A stretch of DNA of 64,000 nt from positions 4,402,001 through 4,466,000 of the forward strand of contig NZ_CP125957.1 in assembly GCF_030064125.1 (NCBI RefSeq), given 5' to 3'. Each line of letters starts with the position of its first letter. Within the stretch, counting starts at the first letter, position 1. Positions 26,867 to 37,195 of this stretch are shown here, in pieces. A program made the position numbers and the translations under genes. The DNA comes from Pseudomonas sp. G2-4 (lineage in GTDB: Bacteria > Pseudomonadota > Gammaproteobacteria > Pseudomonadales > Pseudomonadaceae). The notes below the pieces were generated by a model. That model had not been told where the DNA came from. It worked only from the letters and a program-made list of their open reading frames with translations, and made no database searches.

Positions 26867-29263
26867 TTAATGCGTGCTAATTCTTTCCTTAGAGTCAGAC
26901 TCGCGCTTCTCGTCCTTCGCGACTATCTCCGGGGCCACATCCGGCAAGGGCTCCGGCGCGTATTGCAGCGCAATTTGCAGGACCTCGTCAATCCATTTAA
27001 CCGGTTTGATCTGAAGATCCTGCTTAATATTGTCAGGAATTTCCTTCAGATCGCGAACATTCTCCTCGGGAATGATCACCGTCTTGATCCCACCACGGTG
27101 TGCCGCCAGCAATTTTTCCTTCAGGCCGCCGATCGCCAATACTTGGCCGCGCAGCGTAATTTCACCCGTCATGGCGACGTCGGCACGCACCGGGATGCCG
27201 GTCAGCGCTGATACCAGGGCCGTGCACATGCCTACGCCAGCGCTCGGGCCGTCCTTGGGGGTCGCCCCTTCAGGCATGTGGATGTGCGTGTCGCGCTTCT
27301 CATGGAAGTCCAGGGGGATGCCCAGGCTGCGAGCCCGACTACGAACCACCGTCAGTGCCGCGGTGATCGATTCGACCATCACGTCACCCAGGGATCCGGT
27401 CTTGATCAGCTGCCCTTTGCCCGGCACCACAGCCGCTTCGATGGTCAGCAACTCACCACCTACTTGAGTCCACGCCAGACCGGTCACCTGACCGATCTGA
27501 TCCTGCTGCTCGGCAAGACCGTAGCGGAATTTGCGCACACCCAGGAAGTGCTCCAGCAGGTCCGCAGTAACCTTCACCGAGAAGCGTTTTTCCAGCGCAT
27601 GTTCCTTGACCGCCTTGCGGCAAACCTTGGCAATTTGCCGCTCCAGGCCACGCACCCCGGCTTCGCGGGTGTAGTAACGGATGATGTCGCGAATCGCTTC
27701 CGCATCGAATTCCAGCTCGCCCTTTTTCAAGCCGTTGGCCTGGATCTGCTTGGGCGAAAGGTATTTCACAGCGATGTTGATCTTCTCGTCTTCGGTATAG
27801 CCCGGTAGACGAATCACCTCCATCCGATCCAGCAATGCCGCCGGGATGTTCATGGAGTTGGAGGTGCACAGGAACATCACGTCCGACAGGTCGTAGTCGA
27901 CCTCCAGATAGTGATCGTTGAAATTGTGATTCTGCTCAGGATCGAGCACTTCGAGCAACGCGGATGCGGGATCGCCACGCATATCGCTGCCCATCTTGTC
28001 AATTTCGTCCAAAAGGAACAGCGGGTTGCGCACGCCAACCTTCGTCATCTTTTGAATCAATCTTCCTGGCATCGACCCGATATAGGTACGACGATGGCCG
28101 CGGATTTCCGCCTCGTCGCGCACGCCACCAAGGGCCATGCGTACGAATTTACGGTTGGTGGCGTGGGCAATCGACTCGGCCAGGGAGGTTTTACCGACGC
28201 CGGGAGGACCGACCAGGCACAGAACCGGGCCACGAATTTTCTTCACGCGCTTTTGCACGGCGAGGTATTCAAGGATGCGCTCCTTGACCTCTTCCAGGCC
28301 GTAATGGTCGGCGTCGAGGATGTCTTCGGCACGGGCCAAATCCAGGCGCACCTTGCTCTGGGCTTTCCACGGCACCTGGACCAGCCAGTCGATGTAGGAG
28401 CGCACAACGGTGGCTTCGGCAGACATCGGCGACATTTGCTTGAGCTTGTTGAGCTCGGCCTGGGCCTTTGCCAATGCGTCCTTGGGCAGGCCAGCGGCAT
28501 CAATGCGCTTTTTCAGCTCTTCGATTTCGTTGTGGCCTTCATCGCCATCGCCAAGCTCCTTCTGAATGGCTTTCATCTGCTCATTCAGGTAGTACTCGCG
28601 CTGGCTGCGCTCCATTTGTTTCTTGACCCGACCACGAATACGTTTTTCGACCTGCAACAGATCGATCTCGCCGTCGAGCAATGCCAGCACGTGTTCGACA
28701 CGGGCCGACAAATCAATGATTTCGAGAATTTCCTGCTTCTGCTCGATCTTGAGGGCCATATGGGCCGCCATCGTATCAACCAGTCGCCCAGGCTCGTCGA
28801 TGCTGTTAAGCGACGACAGGACCTCAGCAGGCACCTTCTTGCCCAGTTGCACGTATTGTTCGAACTGAGACAACAGGCTGCGGACAAACACCTCTGATTC
28901 ACGCTCGGGAGCATCCACCTCTTCGATCAGTGACACCTCGGCCCGGCAATGGCCGTCCACTTCACTGAAACGCTCGACTGCACCGCGCTGCTCACCTTCA
29001 ACCAAGACTTTGACGGTGCCGTCAGGCAACTTGAGCAACTGCAGAACCGTTGCAATCGTACCTACGCGATAAAGTGCGTCTTCGCCGGGATCATCGTCGG
29101 CAGGATTTCTCTGGGCCAGCAGAAGAATCTGCTTGTCACCCGTCATCGCAGCCTCGAGGGCTTCGATGGACTTCTCGCGCCCCACGAACAGCGGGATAAC
29201 CATGTGCGGATACACCACGACATCGCGCAATGGCAAAAGAGGCAATTCGATGGTTGTCTTCAT
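26867..29263 (-). CDS. lon: ATP-dependent protease La
   Basis: A 798-residue AAA+ serine protease. The N-terminal substrate-binding domain begins LPLLPLRDVVVYPHMVIPLF. Walker A is GPPGVGKTS and Walker B FLLDEIDKM. The catalytic Ser is in KDGPSAGVGM and its partner Lys in LKEKLLAAHRGG. It degrades misfolded and regulatory proteins. A sigma-32-like promoter lies about 60 bases upstream, fitting heat-shock control. The C terminus carries a short charged tail (DEKRESDSKERISTH). Confidence 0.95.
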   Translation of the reverse strand: MKTTIELPLLPLRDVVVYPHMVIPLFVGREKSIEALEAAMTGDKQILLLAQRNPADDDPGEDALYRVGTIATVLQLLKLPDGTVKVLVEGEQRGAVERFSEVDGHCRAEVSLIEEVDAPERESEVFVRSLLSQFEQYVQLGKKVPAEVLSSLNSIDEPGRLVDTMAAHMALKIEQKQEILEIIDLSARVEHVLALLDGEIDLLQVEKRIRGRVKKQMERSQREYYLNEQMKAIQKELGDGDEGHNEIEELKKRIDAAGLPKDALAKAQAELNKLKQMSPMSAEATVVRSYIDWLVQVPWKAQSKVRLDLARAEDILDADHYGLEEVKERILEYLAVQKRVKKIRGPVLCLVGPPGVGKTSLAESIAHATNRKFVRMALGGVRDEAEIRGHRRTYIGSMPGRLIQKMTKVGVRNPLFLLDEIDKMGSDMRGDPASALLEVLDPEQNHNFNDHYLEVDYDLSDVMFLCTSNSMNIPAALLDRMEVIRLPGYTEDEKINIAVKYLSPKQIQANGLKKGELEFDAEAIRDIIRYYTREAGVRGLERQIAKVCRKAVKEHALEKRFSVKVTADLLEHFLGVRKFRYGLAEQQDQIGQVTGLAWTQVGGELLTIEAAVVPGKGQLIKTGSLGDVMVESITAALTVVRSRARSLGIPLDFHEKRDTHIHMPEGATPKDGPSAGVGMCTALVSALTGIPVRADVAMTGEITLRGQVLAIGGLKEKLLAAHRGGIKTVIIPEENVRDLKEIPDNIKQDLQIKPVKWIDEVLQIALQYAPEPLPDVAPEIVAKDEKRESDSKERISTH

Positions 29264-29321
29264 GATTTCGCCTCTACGGCGGCCACAAGGCCGGAAACAG
29301 ATGGAAGTAAGCTTGAAACCA

Positions 29322-29350
29322 AGATGGGGGCAGCCTTGAAAAAAAACAAG
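29322..29350 (-). promoter_or_regulatory. Sigma-32-like heat-shock promoter of lon
   Basis: On the minus strand CTTGTTT (29350-29344), 14 bases, CCCCATCT (29329-29322). The -10 matches the sigma-32 consensus CCCCATNT exactly and the -35 shares CTTG. It lies 59 bases before the lon start, after the clpX terminator. Confidence 0.65.
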
Positions 29351-29373
29351 CGCAAGTCACGTCTAAAACGCGC

Positions 29374-29401
29374 TAAAAGCAAAGGGGCCCGAAGGCCCCT
29401 C
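29374..29401 (-). terminator. Intrinsic terminator after clpX
   Basis: On the minus strand GGGGCC-TTCG-GGCCCC stem-loop (29383-29400) with a UUCG-type tetraloop, followed by TTTGCTTTT. Confidence 0.75.
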
Positions 29402-29423
29402 CTTTGTTCCGGCAGCCGGACGC

Positions 29424-30707
29424 TTAAGCGTCCGGTGCGGCCTTGGCAGTCTTCTCATTGTTTTCGTAGATATACAATGGCTTGGACTTGCCTTCGATAA
29501 CGCTTTCGTCGATCACGACCTTGCTCACCTCGGACTGCGAGGGGATTTCATACATCGTGTCGAGCAATACACCTTCGAGAATCGAGCGCAACCCACGGGC
29601 ACCGGTTTTACGTTCCAAGGCACGTTTGGCAACCGATTTCAGCGCGTCGGAACGGAACTCCAGGTCTACACCTTCCATTTCGAACAGCTTGGCGTACTGC
29701 TTGGTCAGGGCGTTCTTCGGCTCGGTCAGAATCTGCATCAACGCCGCTTCATCCAACTCGTCCAACGTCGCAAGAACCGGCAGACGACCCACGAACTCCG
29801 GGATCAGACCGAACTTGACCAGATCGTCAGGCTCGACTTCACGCAGGGATTCACCGACCTTCTTGCCCTCTTCCTTGCTGCGCACTTCGGCGTTGAAACC
29901 GATGCCGCCACGGGTGGAACGGTTTTGAATAACCTTTTCCAGGCCGGAGAACGCACCGCCGCAGATGAACAGGATGTTACGCGTGTCGACCTGCAGGAAT
30001 TCCTGCTGTGGATGCTTGCGACCACCCTGGGGCGGAACGGAAGCGACCGTACCTTCGATCAACTTGAGCAAGGCCTGCTGCACGCCCTCGCCGGAAACAT
30101 CCCGGGTGATGGACGGGTTGTCGGACTTGCGGGAAATCTTGTCGATTTCGTCGATGTAGACAATGCCCATCTGGGCTTTTTCCACATCGTAATCGCACTT
30201 CTGCAACAACTTCTGAATAATGTTCTCGACATCTTCACCCACATAACCCGCCTCGGTAAGGGTGGTTGCGTCGGCGATGGTGAACGGAACGTTCAGCAAG
30301 CGGGCCAAGGTTTCGGCAAGCAGGGTTTTACCCGAGCCTGTCGGGCCGATCAGCAGGATGTTGCTCTTGCCGAGTTCGACGTCGTCATTCTTTTTATCGC
30401 GCTGGTTCAGGCGTTTGTAGTGGTTGTACACCGCTACGGCCAGTACCTTTTTCGCGCGCTCTTGACCAATCACATACTGATCAAGGATGCCGCTGATTTC
30501 TTTAGGCGAAGGCAATTTATGCGCGCTGCTTTCGGCCTGGGCTTCCTGCACCTCCTCGCGGATGATGTCATTGCACAGGTCGACGCACTCGTCGCAAATG
30601 AAGACCGAGGGGCCGGCAATCAATTTGCGTACTTCATGCTGGCTTTTGCCACAGAAGGAGCAATAAAGCAGTTTGCCGTTGTCCTCGCCGTTGCGGGTGT
30701 CAGTCAT
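29424..30707 (-). CDS. clpX: ClpXP unfoldase subunit ClpX
   Basis: A 427-residue AAA+ ATPase. The N-terminal zinc-binding domain has four Cys (YCSFCGKS and ICDECVDLC), Walker A is GPTGSGKT, and Walker [11 protein letters not shown]. It unfolds tagged proteins and feeds them to ClpP. Start: ATG at 30707, giving the family's usual length; 11 earlier in-frame codons are not counted. It follows clpP by about 107 bases. Confidence 0.95.
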   Translation of the reverse strand: MTDTRNGEDNGKLLYCSFCGKSQHEVRKLIAGPSVFICDECVDLCNDIIREEVQEAQAESSAHKLPSPKEISGILDQYVIGQERAKKVLAVAVYNHYKRLNQRDKKNDDVELGKSNILLIGPTGSGKTLLAETLARLLNVPFTIADATTLTEAGYVGEDVENIIQKLLQKCDYDVEKAQMGIVYIDEIDKISRKSDNPSITRDVSGEGVQQALLKLIEGTVASVPPQGGRKHPQQEFLQVDTRNILFICGGAFSGLEKVIQNRSTRGGIGFNAEVRSKEEGKKVGESLREVEPDDLVKFGLIPEFVGRLPVLATLDELDEAALMQILTEPKNALTKQYAKLFEMEGVDLEFRSDALKSVAKRALERKTGARGLRSILEGVLLDTMYEIPSQSEVSKVVIDESVIEGKSKPLYIYENNEKTAKAAPDA

Positions 30708-30814
30708 TCGATCGATCCAAATCCGATAGGCTTGCAACACAAGATGAAGGCAATTGCGGGCTTTTTCAAGCCCGCAGGCGGCCGGTCATCCCAACCACCT
30801 GCATTTTGAGCGGC

Positions 30815-31456
30815 TTAGGCAGGCATTTGACGCTTGTTGATCACGGAGTCGATCAGACCGTATTCGGCCGCACGCTCTGCGCTCATGAAGTTGTCGCGCT
30901 CGGTGTCACGCTCAATGGTTTCGAGGCTTTGCCCGGTGTGATGGGCCAGCAACGCGTTGAGGCGCGAGCGAATATGGAGGATTTCCTTGGCATGGATGTC
31001 GATATCCGACGCCTGACCTTGGAAACCGCCCAGTGGCTGGTGAATCATCATGCGCGAGTTCGGCAGGCAGTGACGCTTGCCCGCTGCACCACCGGCGAGC
31101 AGGAACGCGCCCATGCTGCAGGCCTGGCCAATGCAAATGGTGGAAACGTCTGGCTTGATGAACTGCATGGTGTCGTAGATCGACATGCCGGCCGTCACCG
31201 AACCGCCGGGTGAGTTGATGTAGAGATGGATATCCTTGTCCGGGTTTTCCGCTTCAAGGAACAGCAATTGCGCCGCGACCAGGTTGGCCATGTAGTCTTC
31301 AACGGGGCCGATCAGGAAGATGACGCGTTCCTTGAGCAGACGCGAGTAGATGTCATAGGCACGTTCGCCGCGGGCGGACTGCTCGATAACCATCGGGACC
31401 AGGCCGCCTGCGGCCTGGATGTCAGAGCTCTGCTGATAAAAAGAATTGCGGGACAT
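30815..31456 (-). CDS. clpP: ClpP protease proteolytic subunit
   Basis: A 213-residue serine protease. Catalytic Ser is in [12 protein letters not shown], His in MMIHQPLGG, and Asp in the [10 protein letters not shown] region. The N-terminal ~12 residues are a propeptide probably self-cleaved in the tetradecamer. Lies between tig and clpX. Confidence 0.95.
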   Translation of the reverse strand: MSRNSFYQQSSDIQAAGGLVPMVIEQSARGERAYDIYSRLLKERVIFLIGPVEDYMANLVAAQLLFLEAENPDKDIHLYINSPGGSVTAGMSIYDTMQFIKPDVSTICIGQACSMGAFLLAGGAAGKRHCLPNSRMMIHQPLGGFQGQASDIDIHAKEILHIRSRLNALLAHHTGQSLETIERDTERDNFMSAERAAEYGLIDSVINKRQMPA

Positions 31457-31496
31457 GTCTCGCAGTCACTCCCAAATAGTTATGTCTTGAATACGC

Positions 31497-31524
31497 ATAA
31501 GCCAGCGCGAAGGCTGGCTTATGG
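31497..31524 (-). other. Hairpin between tig and clpP
   Basis: Perfect 11-bp inverted repeat CATAAGCCAGC / GCTGGCTTATG with a 6-base loop. There is no T run, so it may be an mRNA-stabilising or processing hairpin rather than a full terminator. Confidence 0.6.
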
Positions 31525-31549
31525 GTGTGTATTTCTTACCGCAAAACAA

Positions 31550-32860
31550 TCAATCGGCTTGTGGAGCTTCCACCGGCTTGACCGCTTCTTCGTAAGAGAC
31601 CGCTTTATCGGTCACGCTAGCTTTCTGCAGAACAGTATCCACAACTTGTTCTTCCAGCACAACCGAACGGACTTCGTTCAGCTGCTGGTCGTTCTTGTAG
31701 TACCAGGACACGACTTGCTCAGGCTCCTGGTAGGCCGAGGCCATTTCCTGGATCAGCTCGCGAACGCGGGTTTCGTCAGGCTTGAGTTCGAACTGCTTGA
31801 CCACTTCGGCCACGATCAGGCCCAGCACGACGCGGCGCTTGGCTTGCTCTTCGAACAGCTCGGCAGGCAGTTGGTCCGGCTTGATGTTGCCACCGAACTG
31901 CTGGACAGCCTGCACACGCAGACGATTCACTTCGTTGTCCAGCAGCGCTTTTGGCACTTCGATCGGGTTGGAGGCCAGCAGACCGTCCATGACCTGGTTC
32001 TTGACCTTGGACTTGATGGCCTGACGCAGCTCACGCTCCATGTTCTTGCGAACTTCGGTGCGGAAACCTTCCAGGCCCGTTTCCTTGATACCGAACTGAG
32101 CGAAGAATTCTTCGTTCAGCTCAGGCAGCTTCGGCTCGGAAACGCTGTTGACGGTCACGGTGAACTCGGCGGCTTTGCCGGCCAGGTCCAGGTTCTGGTA
32201 GTCCTCGGGGAAGGTCAGGCTCAGAACCCGCTCCTCACCGGCTTTCGCGCCGACCAGGCCATCTTCAAAGCCAGGGATCATGCGACCGGAACCCAGCACC
32301 AGCTGAGTAGCCTTGGCGGAACCGCCCGCGAACACTTCACCGTCGACCTTGCCGACGAAATCGATGTTCAGCTGATCTTCGTTCTGGGCAGCGCGATCGG
32401 CCACTTCAAAACGGGTGTTCTGCTTGCGCAGGATGTCCAGCATCTTGTCCAGGTCGGCATCCGACACGTCAGCACTCAGGCGCTCGACGGCGATGGATTC
32501 GAAACCGGCAACAGTGAACTCAGGGAACACTTCGAACGTGGCGATGAATTCCAGGTCCTTGCCTTTCTCCAGCACTTTAGGCTCGACGGATGGAGCGCCA
32601 GCCGGGTTCAGCTTCTGCTCGACAACCGCTTCGTAGAACGAAGACTGGATCACGTCACCCACGGCTTCCTGACGCGCGTCAGCTTCGTAACGCTGACGGA
32701 TCACGCTCATTGGCACTTTGCCTGGGCGGAAACCTGGGATTTTGGCCTTTTGGGCAGTCTGCTGCAGACGCTTGTTGACCTGAGTCTCGATGCGCTCAGC
32801 CGGCACGGTGATGCTCATGCGGCGCTCAAGAGCAGAAGTATTTTCAACAGAAACTTGCAT
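31550..32860 (-). CDS. tig: Trigger factor
   Basis: A 436-residue ribosome-bound chaperone. The N-terminal domain has the ribosome-docking loop GFRPGKVPM, the middle is an FKBP-like prolyl isomerase, and the C-terminal part forms the helical arms. Start: ATG at 32860 ([14 protein letters not shown]), giving the exact family length; 21 earlier in-frame codons are rejected. First gene of the tig-clpP-clpX-lon block. Confidence 0.94.
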   Translation of the reverse strand: MQVSVENTSALERRMSITVPAERIETQVNKRLQQTAQKAKIPGFRPGKVPMSVIRQRYEADARQEAVGDVIQSSFYEAVVEQKLNPAGAPSVEPKVLEKGKDLEFIATFEVFPEFTVAGFESIAVERLSADVSDADLDKMLDILRKQNTRFEVADRAAQNEDQLNIDFVGKVDGEVFAGGSAKATQLVLGSGRMIPGFEDGLVGAKAGEERVLSLTFPEDYQNLDLAGKAAEFTVTVNSVSEPKLPELNEEFFAQFGIKETGLEGFRTEVRKNMERELRQAIKSKVKNQVMDGLLASNPIEVPKALLDNEVNRLRVQAVQQFGGNIKPDQLPAELFEEQAKRRVVLGLIVAEVVKQFELKPDETRVRELIQEMASAYQEPEQVVSWYYKNDQQLNEVRSVVLEEQVVDTVLQKASVTDKAVSYEEAVKPVEAPQAD

Positions 32861-33218
32861 GGATATTCCTCGTTGCACAGACGTTGGCCGGGCGTTTCCG
32901 ACCCCAGAATCAAGGGCATGCATTCTAGTAGGTCAAACTCAAGAAGTCACCCTACTGAGATCAGGCAGGAAACAGGCGCCGAATTTAAAAGCGAGGCAAA
33001 CGGTCATGCCTCGCCCGGATTGCAAATACAGTCGATCATCCCAAGGCTCTGCGCCGACGCTTCTATATATAGAAGCACTGTATCGGCGAAACGGGCACCC
33101 GGCCCCACAAGGAGACCGACGGGCATATCGCGCATCATCACGAAACACAATCGCGACGAATCGCCGGCCCGGCACGACCCGAAACGGAGCCGCCGATGAA
33201 CACAAAACCACTGAAAAC
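32861..33218. other. Upstream region of tig, no gene seen
   Basis: About 360 bases, presumably the tig promoter region. An 18-base perfect palindrome is at 33059-33076. I see no RNA gene or credible reading frame. Confidence 0.55.
33059..33076. repeat. Perfect 18-base palindrome upstream of tig
   Basis: GCTTCTATATATAGAAGC reads the same on both strands, an AT-rich patch in GC-rich DNA about 200 bases upstream of tig. It could be an operator or a promoter -10 region. Confidence 0.6.
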
Positions 33219-33219
33219 A

Positions 33220-33256
33220 AAAACGGCGCAGCCCTCTTCAGGTGCTGCGCCGTTTT
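33220..33256 (-). terminator. Terminator of the tRNA operon
   Basis: 13-bp stem AAAACGGCGCAGC / GCTGCGCCGTTTT with an 11-base loop, T run on the minus strand, about 25 bases past tRNA-Leu. Confidence 0.8.
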
Positions 33257-33280
33257 CTGCTATTTAAATAGCCACTTGTA

Positions 33281-33365
33281 TGGTGCGGACGGAGAGACTC
33301 GAACTCTCACACCTTGCGGCGCTGGAACCTAAATCCAGTGTGTCTACCAATTCCACCACATCCGC
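33281..33365 (-). tRNA. tRNA-Leu (UAG anticodon)
   Basis: 85 bases on the minus strand, acceptor GCGGATG / CGTCCGC, encoded CCA. Anticodon arm CTGGA-TTTAGGT-TCCAG gives TAG, and a long variable arm is present as expected for Leu. Third gene of a Arg-His-Leu tRNA operon. Confidence 0.95.
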
Positions 33366-33424
33366 GTATCAAGCTTTTAAAGCAAAGGCGCCAGACCGTT
33401 AAATCTGGCGCCTTTTCTAGAATA

Positions 33425-33500
33425 TGGGGTGGACGATGGGGATCGAACCCACGACAACGGGAGTCACAATCCCGTGCTCTACCAACTGAGCTACGCCCAC
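33425..33500 (-). tRNA. tRNA-His (GUG anticodon)
   Basis: 76 bases, starting with the extra 5' G typical of tRNA-His and ending in encoded CCA. The anticodon loop is TTGTGAC in the arm ACGGGA/TCCCGT. D loop AGTTGGTAGAGC and T loop GGGTTCGATCCC are canonical. Confidence 0.95.
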
Positions 33501-33540
33501 CATATTGCCTTGTTGCGTTACTTGTGCCAAAGCTGCCTAA

Positions 33541-33617
33541 TGGCGCACCCGGCAGGACTCGAACCTGCGACCATCCGCTTAGAAGGCGGATGCTCTATCC
33601 AGCTGAGCTACGGGCGC
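33541..33617 (-). tRNA. tRNA-Arg (UCU anticodon)
   Basis: 77 bases, acceptor GCGCCCG, encoded CCA. Anticodon arm ATCCGC-CTTCTAA-GCGGAT reads TCT. First gene of the three-tRNA operon. Confidence 0.95.
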
Positions 33618-33738
33618 CTTTTTAATCTGTATTCTTGGACGATTACAAACTAAGTGCTTTCAGCTTTGCCGAGTTTAAACAACCAACTCCGCTCCACCTT
33701 CTTAACCAGTGCTAGGCTGTGCCCGACAAGTGCGACGA

Positions 33739-33767
33739 ATCTTATAGACGGCCTCATAGGTCGTCAA
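33739..33767 (-). promoter_or_regulatory. Sigma-70 promoter of the tRNA operon
   Basis: On the minus strand TTGACG (33767-33762), 17 bases, TAAGAT (33744-33739), then a GC-rich discriminator as in stringently controlled promoters. About 120 bases before tRNA-Arg, in the gap between it and the divergent folD. Confidence 0.6.
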
Positions 33768-33898
33768 CTCTTTTTTAAAAAAAATTCATTTAATTAAAGG
33801 GCTTAGGGGAATTTGCAGACCAAGCGCCTTTGCCCTCACGCCTCGGCATGCGAGAATGCGTTCTCTTTTTTCCCCCTCTCGATGGTTAACCACGCGCA

Positions 33899-34753
33899 AT
33901 GACTGCACAACTTATCGACGGCAAATCGATCGCCGCCAGCCTGCGCCAGCAGATCGCCCAACGAGTTTCCGAGCGCCGCCAGCAAGGCCTGCGCACGCCC
34001 GGACTTGCGGTGATCCTGGTCGGCAGCGATCCTGCCTCTCAGGTTTATGTCTCGCACAAGCGTAAAGACTGTGAAGAGGTCGGCTTCCTGTCCCAGGCCT
34101 ACGACCTGCCTTCCGAAACCACCCAGCAAGCGTTGGCCGATCTGATCGATCGCCTGAACGATGACCCGAACATCGACGGCGTTCTGCTTCAACTGCCCCT
34201 GCCCGAACACCTCGACGCCTCCAAGCTGCTGGAGCGTATCCGCCCGGACAAAGACGTCGACGGTTTCCATCCTTATAACGTCGGCCGGCTGGCCCAGCGC
34301 ATCCCGTTGCTGCGCCCCTGCACCCCCAAAGGCATCATGACACTGCTGGAAAGCACCGGCGTGGACCTCTATGGCCTTGATGCCGTGGTCGTGGGCGCGT
34401 CCAATATCGTTGGCCGCCCGATGGCGATGGAGTTGCTGCTGGCCGGCTGCACCGTCACCGTGACCCACCGGTTTACCAAGGACCTGGCGGGCCACGTCGG
34501 CCGCGCCGACCTGGTGGTCGTTGCCGCCGGCAAGCCTGGCCTGGTGCAGGGCGAGTGGATCAAGGAAGGCGCCATCGTCATCGACGTGGGCATCAACCGC
34601 CAGGACGATGGCAAGCTGGTGGGTGATGTGGTCTACGAGACTGCCCTGCCCCGTGCCGGCTGGATTACTCCCGTCCCTGGCGGCGTGGGCCCAATGACCC
34701 GCGCCTGCCTGCTGGAAAACACGCTGTACGCGGCAGAGACGCTGCACAGCTGA
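33899..34753 (+). CDS. folD: Methylene-tetrahydrofolate dehydrogenase / methenyl-THF cyclohydrolase
   Basis: A 284-residue bifunctional folate enzyme. The catalytic Lys is in [14 protein letters not shown], the substrate site is [12 protein letters not shown] and RPCTPKGI, and NADP binds at [16 protein letters not shown]. It interconverts 5,10-methylene-THF and 10-formyl-THF for purine and Met-tRNA formylation. The position beside tRNA-Arg and tig is conserved in pseudomonads. Confidence 0.95.
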   Translation: MTAQLIDGKSIAASLRQQIAQRVSERRQQGLRTPGLAVILVGSDPASQVYVSHKRKDCEEVGFLSQAYDLPSETTQQALADLIDRLNDDPNIDGVLLQLPLPEHLDASKLLERIRPDKDVDGFHPYNVGRLAQRIPLLRPCTPKGIMTLLESTGVDLYGLDAVVVGASNIVGRPMAMELLLAGCTVTVTHRFTKDLAGHVGRADLVVVAAGKPGLVQGEWIKEGAIVIDVGINRQDDGKLVGDVVYETALPRAGWITPVPGGVGPMTRACLLENTLYAAETLHS

Positions 34754-34779
34754 TACACCGCTTCAATCCATTCGCCCCC

Positions 34780-34872
34780 CCTGTGGGAGCGAGCTTGCTC
34801 GCGATAGCCTCGGATCAGCCAGCATCAATGGTGACTGACATACCGCTATCGCGAGCAAGCTCGCTCCCACAG
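34780..34872. repeat. REP pair, family GTGGGAGCGAGC
   Basis: Inverted pair of REP palindromes 26 bases after the folD stop. Confidence 0.85.
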
Positions 34873-35108
34873 GTGTTTTGGTCGCCTGCTCTTGAATCGA
34901 CAGGCAGCCGTCGGCGGTTGTTATTGAAATCCCCCAAACTACAATTTTTTCAGATCCGACTCGCCAAAATCCCCCTCATTAAACTTTATTTATTCACAAG
35001 CCCCGACGGCACAGGCATATAGCGCTGCTGTCGCCCATACTCATAAAATGCAACGTTTTTTAGAAAACCGTCGCCAACGGCACCTTCAACTCCATCGAGC
35101 CTACTCGC

Positions 35109-36047
35109 GTGAAAATCCGTCTTTCGATCCTTAGCCTGTTCATCGCTTTCACAGGCACCTTCATCACGCAAAATGTCGATGCGCAGGAAACCATCGCGGC
35201 CCCACGAGACACGTCAAAGCTGCAAGTCGCCTCAGGCAGTGCGATCCTCTTGGATCTGCAAACGGATAAAGTCGTTTATTCCAGTAACCCGGACGTGGTC
35301 GTACCGATCGCGTCGGTGACCAAGTTGATGACCGGTTTGATCGTGCTGGATGCCAAACAGAACCTGGATGAATACATTTCCATCACCATCGCCAACACGC
35401 CAGAGATGAAAGGTGTGTTTTCCCGAGTGAAGCTCAACAGCGAACTGTCGCGCCGGGATGTGTTGCTGATCGCCCTGATGTCCTCGGAAAACCGCGCCGC
35501 CGCCAGCCTCGCCCATCATTACCCAGGCGGTTACGCGGCGTTCATCGCGGCCATGAACGCCAAGGCCAAGTCGCTGGGCATGAGCAGCACTCATTATGTC
35601 GAGCCCACCGGCCTGTCGATTCACAACGTTTCCACCGCCAGAGACTTGACCAAGCTGCTGATCGCCGCCCGTAAGTATCCGCTGCTGAGCGAACTGAGCA
35701 CCACCAAGGAAAAGACCGTCACCTTCCGTAAACCGGTATATAGCCTGGGCTTTCGTAACACCGACCATTTAGTCCATAAGGCCAATTGGGACATTCAGTT
35801 GACCAAGACCGGGTTTACCAACCAGGCCGGCCACTGCCTGGTACTGGTCACGAAAATGGGGAATCGTCCGATGGCATTGGTGATTCTGGATGCCTTCGGT
35901 AAGTACACCCACTTCGCCGATGCCAGCCGAATTCGTAGTTGGGTCGAAACCGGCAAGAGCGCCAAGGTGCCGGCGGTAGCCCTTCAATACAAGGCGGCGA
36001 AGAATCTCAAGAGCCGCCAGAGTGGTGTTGTGGAGGCTTCTCAGTAA
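35109..36047 (+). CDS. pbpG: D-alanyl-D-alanine endopeptidase (PBP7-like)
   Basis: A 312-residue exported penicillin-binding protein starting at a GTG codon. Signal peptide about residues 1-25 (cleavage near VDAQE). The active-site S-x-x-K is in [10 protein letters not shown], the S-x-N in MSSENRAA, and the K-T-G in [11 protein letters not shown]. It cleaves D-Ala-meso-DAP cross-links in peptidoglycan and is a target of beta-lactams. Confidence 0.92.
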   Translation: MKIRLSILSLFIAFTGTFITQNVDAQETIAAPRDTSKLQVASGSAILLDLQTDKVVYSSNPDVVVPIASVTKLMTGLIVLDAKQNLDEYISITIANTPEMKGVFSRVKLNSELSRRDVLLIALMSSENRAAASLAHHYPGGYAAFIAAMNAKAKSLGMSSTHYVEPTGLSIHNVSTARDLTKLLIAARKYPLLSELSTTKEKTVTFRKPVYSLGFRNTDHLVHKANWDIQLTKTGFTNQAGHCLVLVTKMGNRPMALVILDAFGKYTHFADASRIRSWVETGKSAKVPAVALQYKAAKNLKSRQSGVVEASQ

Positions 36048-36101
36048 CTGCGCTTCGCAAAAGCCCCCGATTCGTCGCAATGCGGGGGGCGGGGGTTCTC
36101 G

Positions 36102-36805
36102 TGTGTATATCCGTTTTTGCGTAACGGCTACTGACGGTTCCGCTCTTACAGCGGCTCACTTTTGAGAAGCGCAAAAGTAAGCAAAACGCTCATGCCCCAC
36201 CACTCGGCACCTCGCCTAGGCTCGGTGTGCCCTCTCTCCGGCATTGCTCCGTGGGCCGCCGCGAAGGGCCATCCATGGCCCAGCGCGGCTAACCCGGCAT
36301 CCATGCCGGGTTGCCCACTGCGCAATGCCTGCGTTCGGCCAGCGTGGTTTAACGGGGCGCCTAAGATCAAAAGCCGGACGAGGCGGCCTGATAGCCGGCC
36401 TAGTTTTGGGGTGAACGCGTTCCTCCTGTGGGAGCGAGCTTGCTCGCGATAGCGGTGGCTCAGCCACATAGTTGCTGGATATGCCCCGCTCCTGCTTTGC
36501 TTTAGATCTTGATCTTGATCTTGATCTGAGCGCCCCATAAAACCACGCTGGCCGAACGCAGGTATTGCGCAGTGGGCACCTCGGCATGGATGCCGAGGTA
36601 GCCGCGCTGGACCATGGATGGTCCTTCGCGGCGGGCCCACGGAGCAATGCCGGAGTGAGGGCATGCCGAGCCTAGGCGAGGCACCGAGTGGTGGGGCAAG
36701 AGCGCTTTGGTTACTTTCGCCTGGGCCGGCTTCCGGATTTTCGAAAGTGACCCGCTGTAAGAGCGGAACCGCCAGTAGCCGTTACCGCAGAAACGGACAT
36801 ACACC
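36102..36805. repeat. 0.7-kb inverted-repeat element with a REP in its centre
   Basis: Two arms of about 265-285 bases, 36102-36368 and 36522-36805, are imperfect reverse complements: TCCGCTCTTACAGCGG on the left matches CCGCTGTAAGAGCGGA on the right, and AACCACGCTGGCC pairs near the centre. The middle has one REP palindrome (36425-36455) and a GATCTT tandem (about 36504-36524). Short reading frames in the arms have no good ribosome site, and I treat them as non-coding. The transcript would fold into a very long hairpin. This fills most of the gap between pbpG and the next gene. Confidence 0.8.
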
Positions 36806-36891
36806 CCACCCCAGACGTCCAGACAAAGCCCCTAGAACAGAAGATCAAAGCCCTGACCCACCGCCTAAATATTTCCTGAGAACTTTTCAGT

Positions 36892-37095
36892 TCAAGGCTT
36901 TAGATCACCAAGCGGGTCATAAGCCTTGGACGGGGACTCCTCCTGCTTTTCCTTATCCCGAGGCGCCTTGGCCGGCCCGACCGGATCGACTTGTGGATCG
37001 CCGAGATCCGGAGAATCAGGATCAAACCCCAAATCATCATCACCCGATGAATGCTCGGAAGAATGCGGCCCCGTAGGTGTTTTCGACTCTGCCAT
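36892..37095 (-). CDS. Small acidic hypothetical protein
   Basis: A 67-residue protein beginning MAESKTPTGPHSSEHSSGDD, rich in Asp, Pro, Lys and Ser and probably disordered. A strong ribosome site GAGGAGG lies 5 bases before the ATG at 37095, which argues for a real gene. No domain is recognised. Confidence 0.65.
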   Translation of the reverse strand: MAESKTPTGPHSSEHSSGDDDLGFDPDSPDLGDPQVDPVGPAKAPRDKEKQEESPSKAYDPLGDLKP

Positions 37096-37195
37096 ACCTG
37101 CCTCCTCAAATCATGGCCCGAAAACGCCGGACCCTGACGATAAGAGCCTCGGCCGTGCCGGGTCGTGCCCGGCAAGTGACGAACGGGGCCAGCAA

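Noticed and set aside
31226..33199. 657-codon plus-strand frame across clpP and tig
   Set aside because: Antisense shadow crossing two conserved genes.
36058..36096. Possible terminator after pbpG (GCCCCC/GGGGGC)
   Set aside because: Stem is interrupted and there is no proper T run.
36504..36524. GATCTT tandem as a possible CRISPR or VNTR
   Set aside because: Only about three short units, no spacers, no cas genes; at most a short tandem repeat.
36146..36804. Several 90-170-codon frames in both strands of the inverted repeat
   Set aside because: They mirror each other because of the repeat, overlap on both strands and lack ribosome sites.
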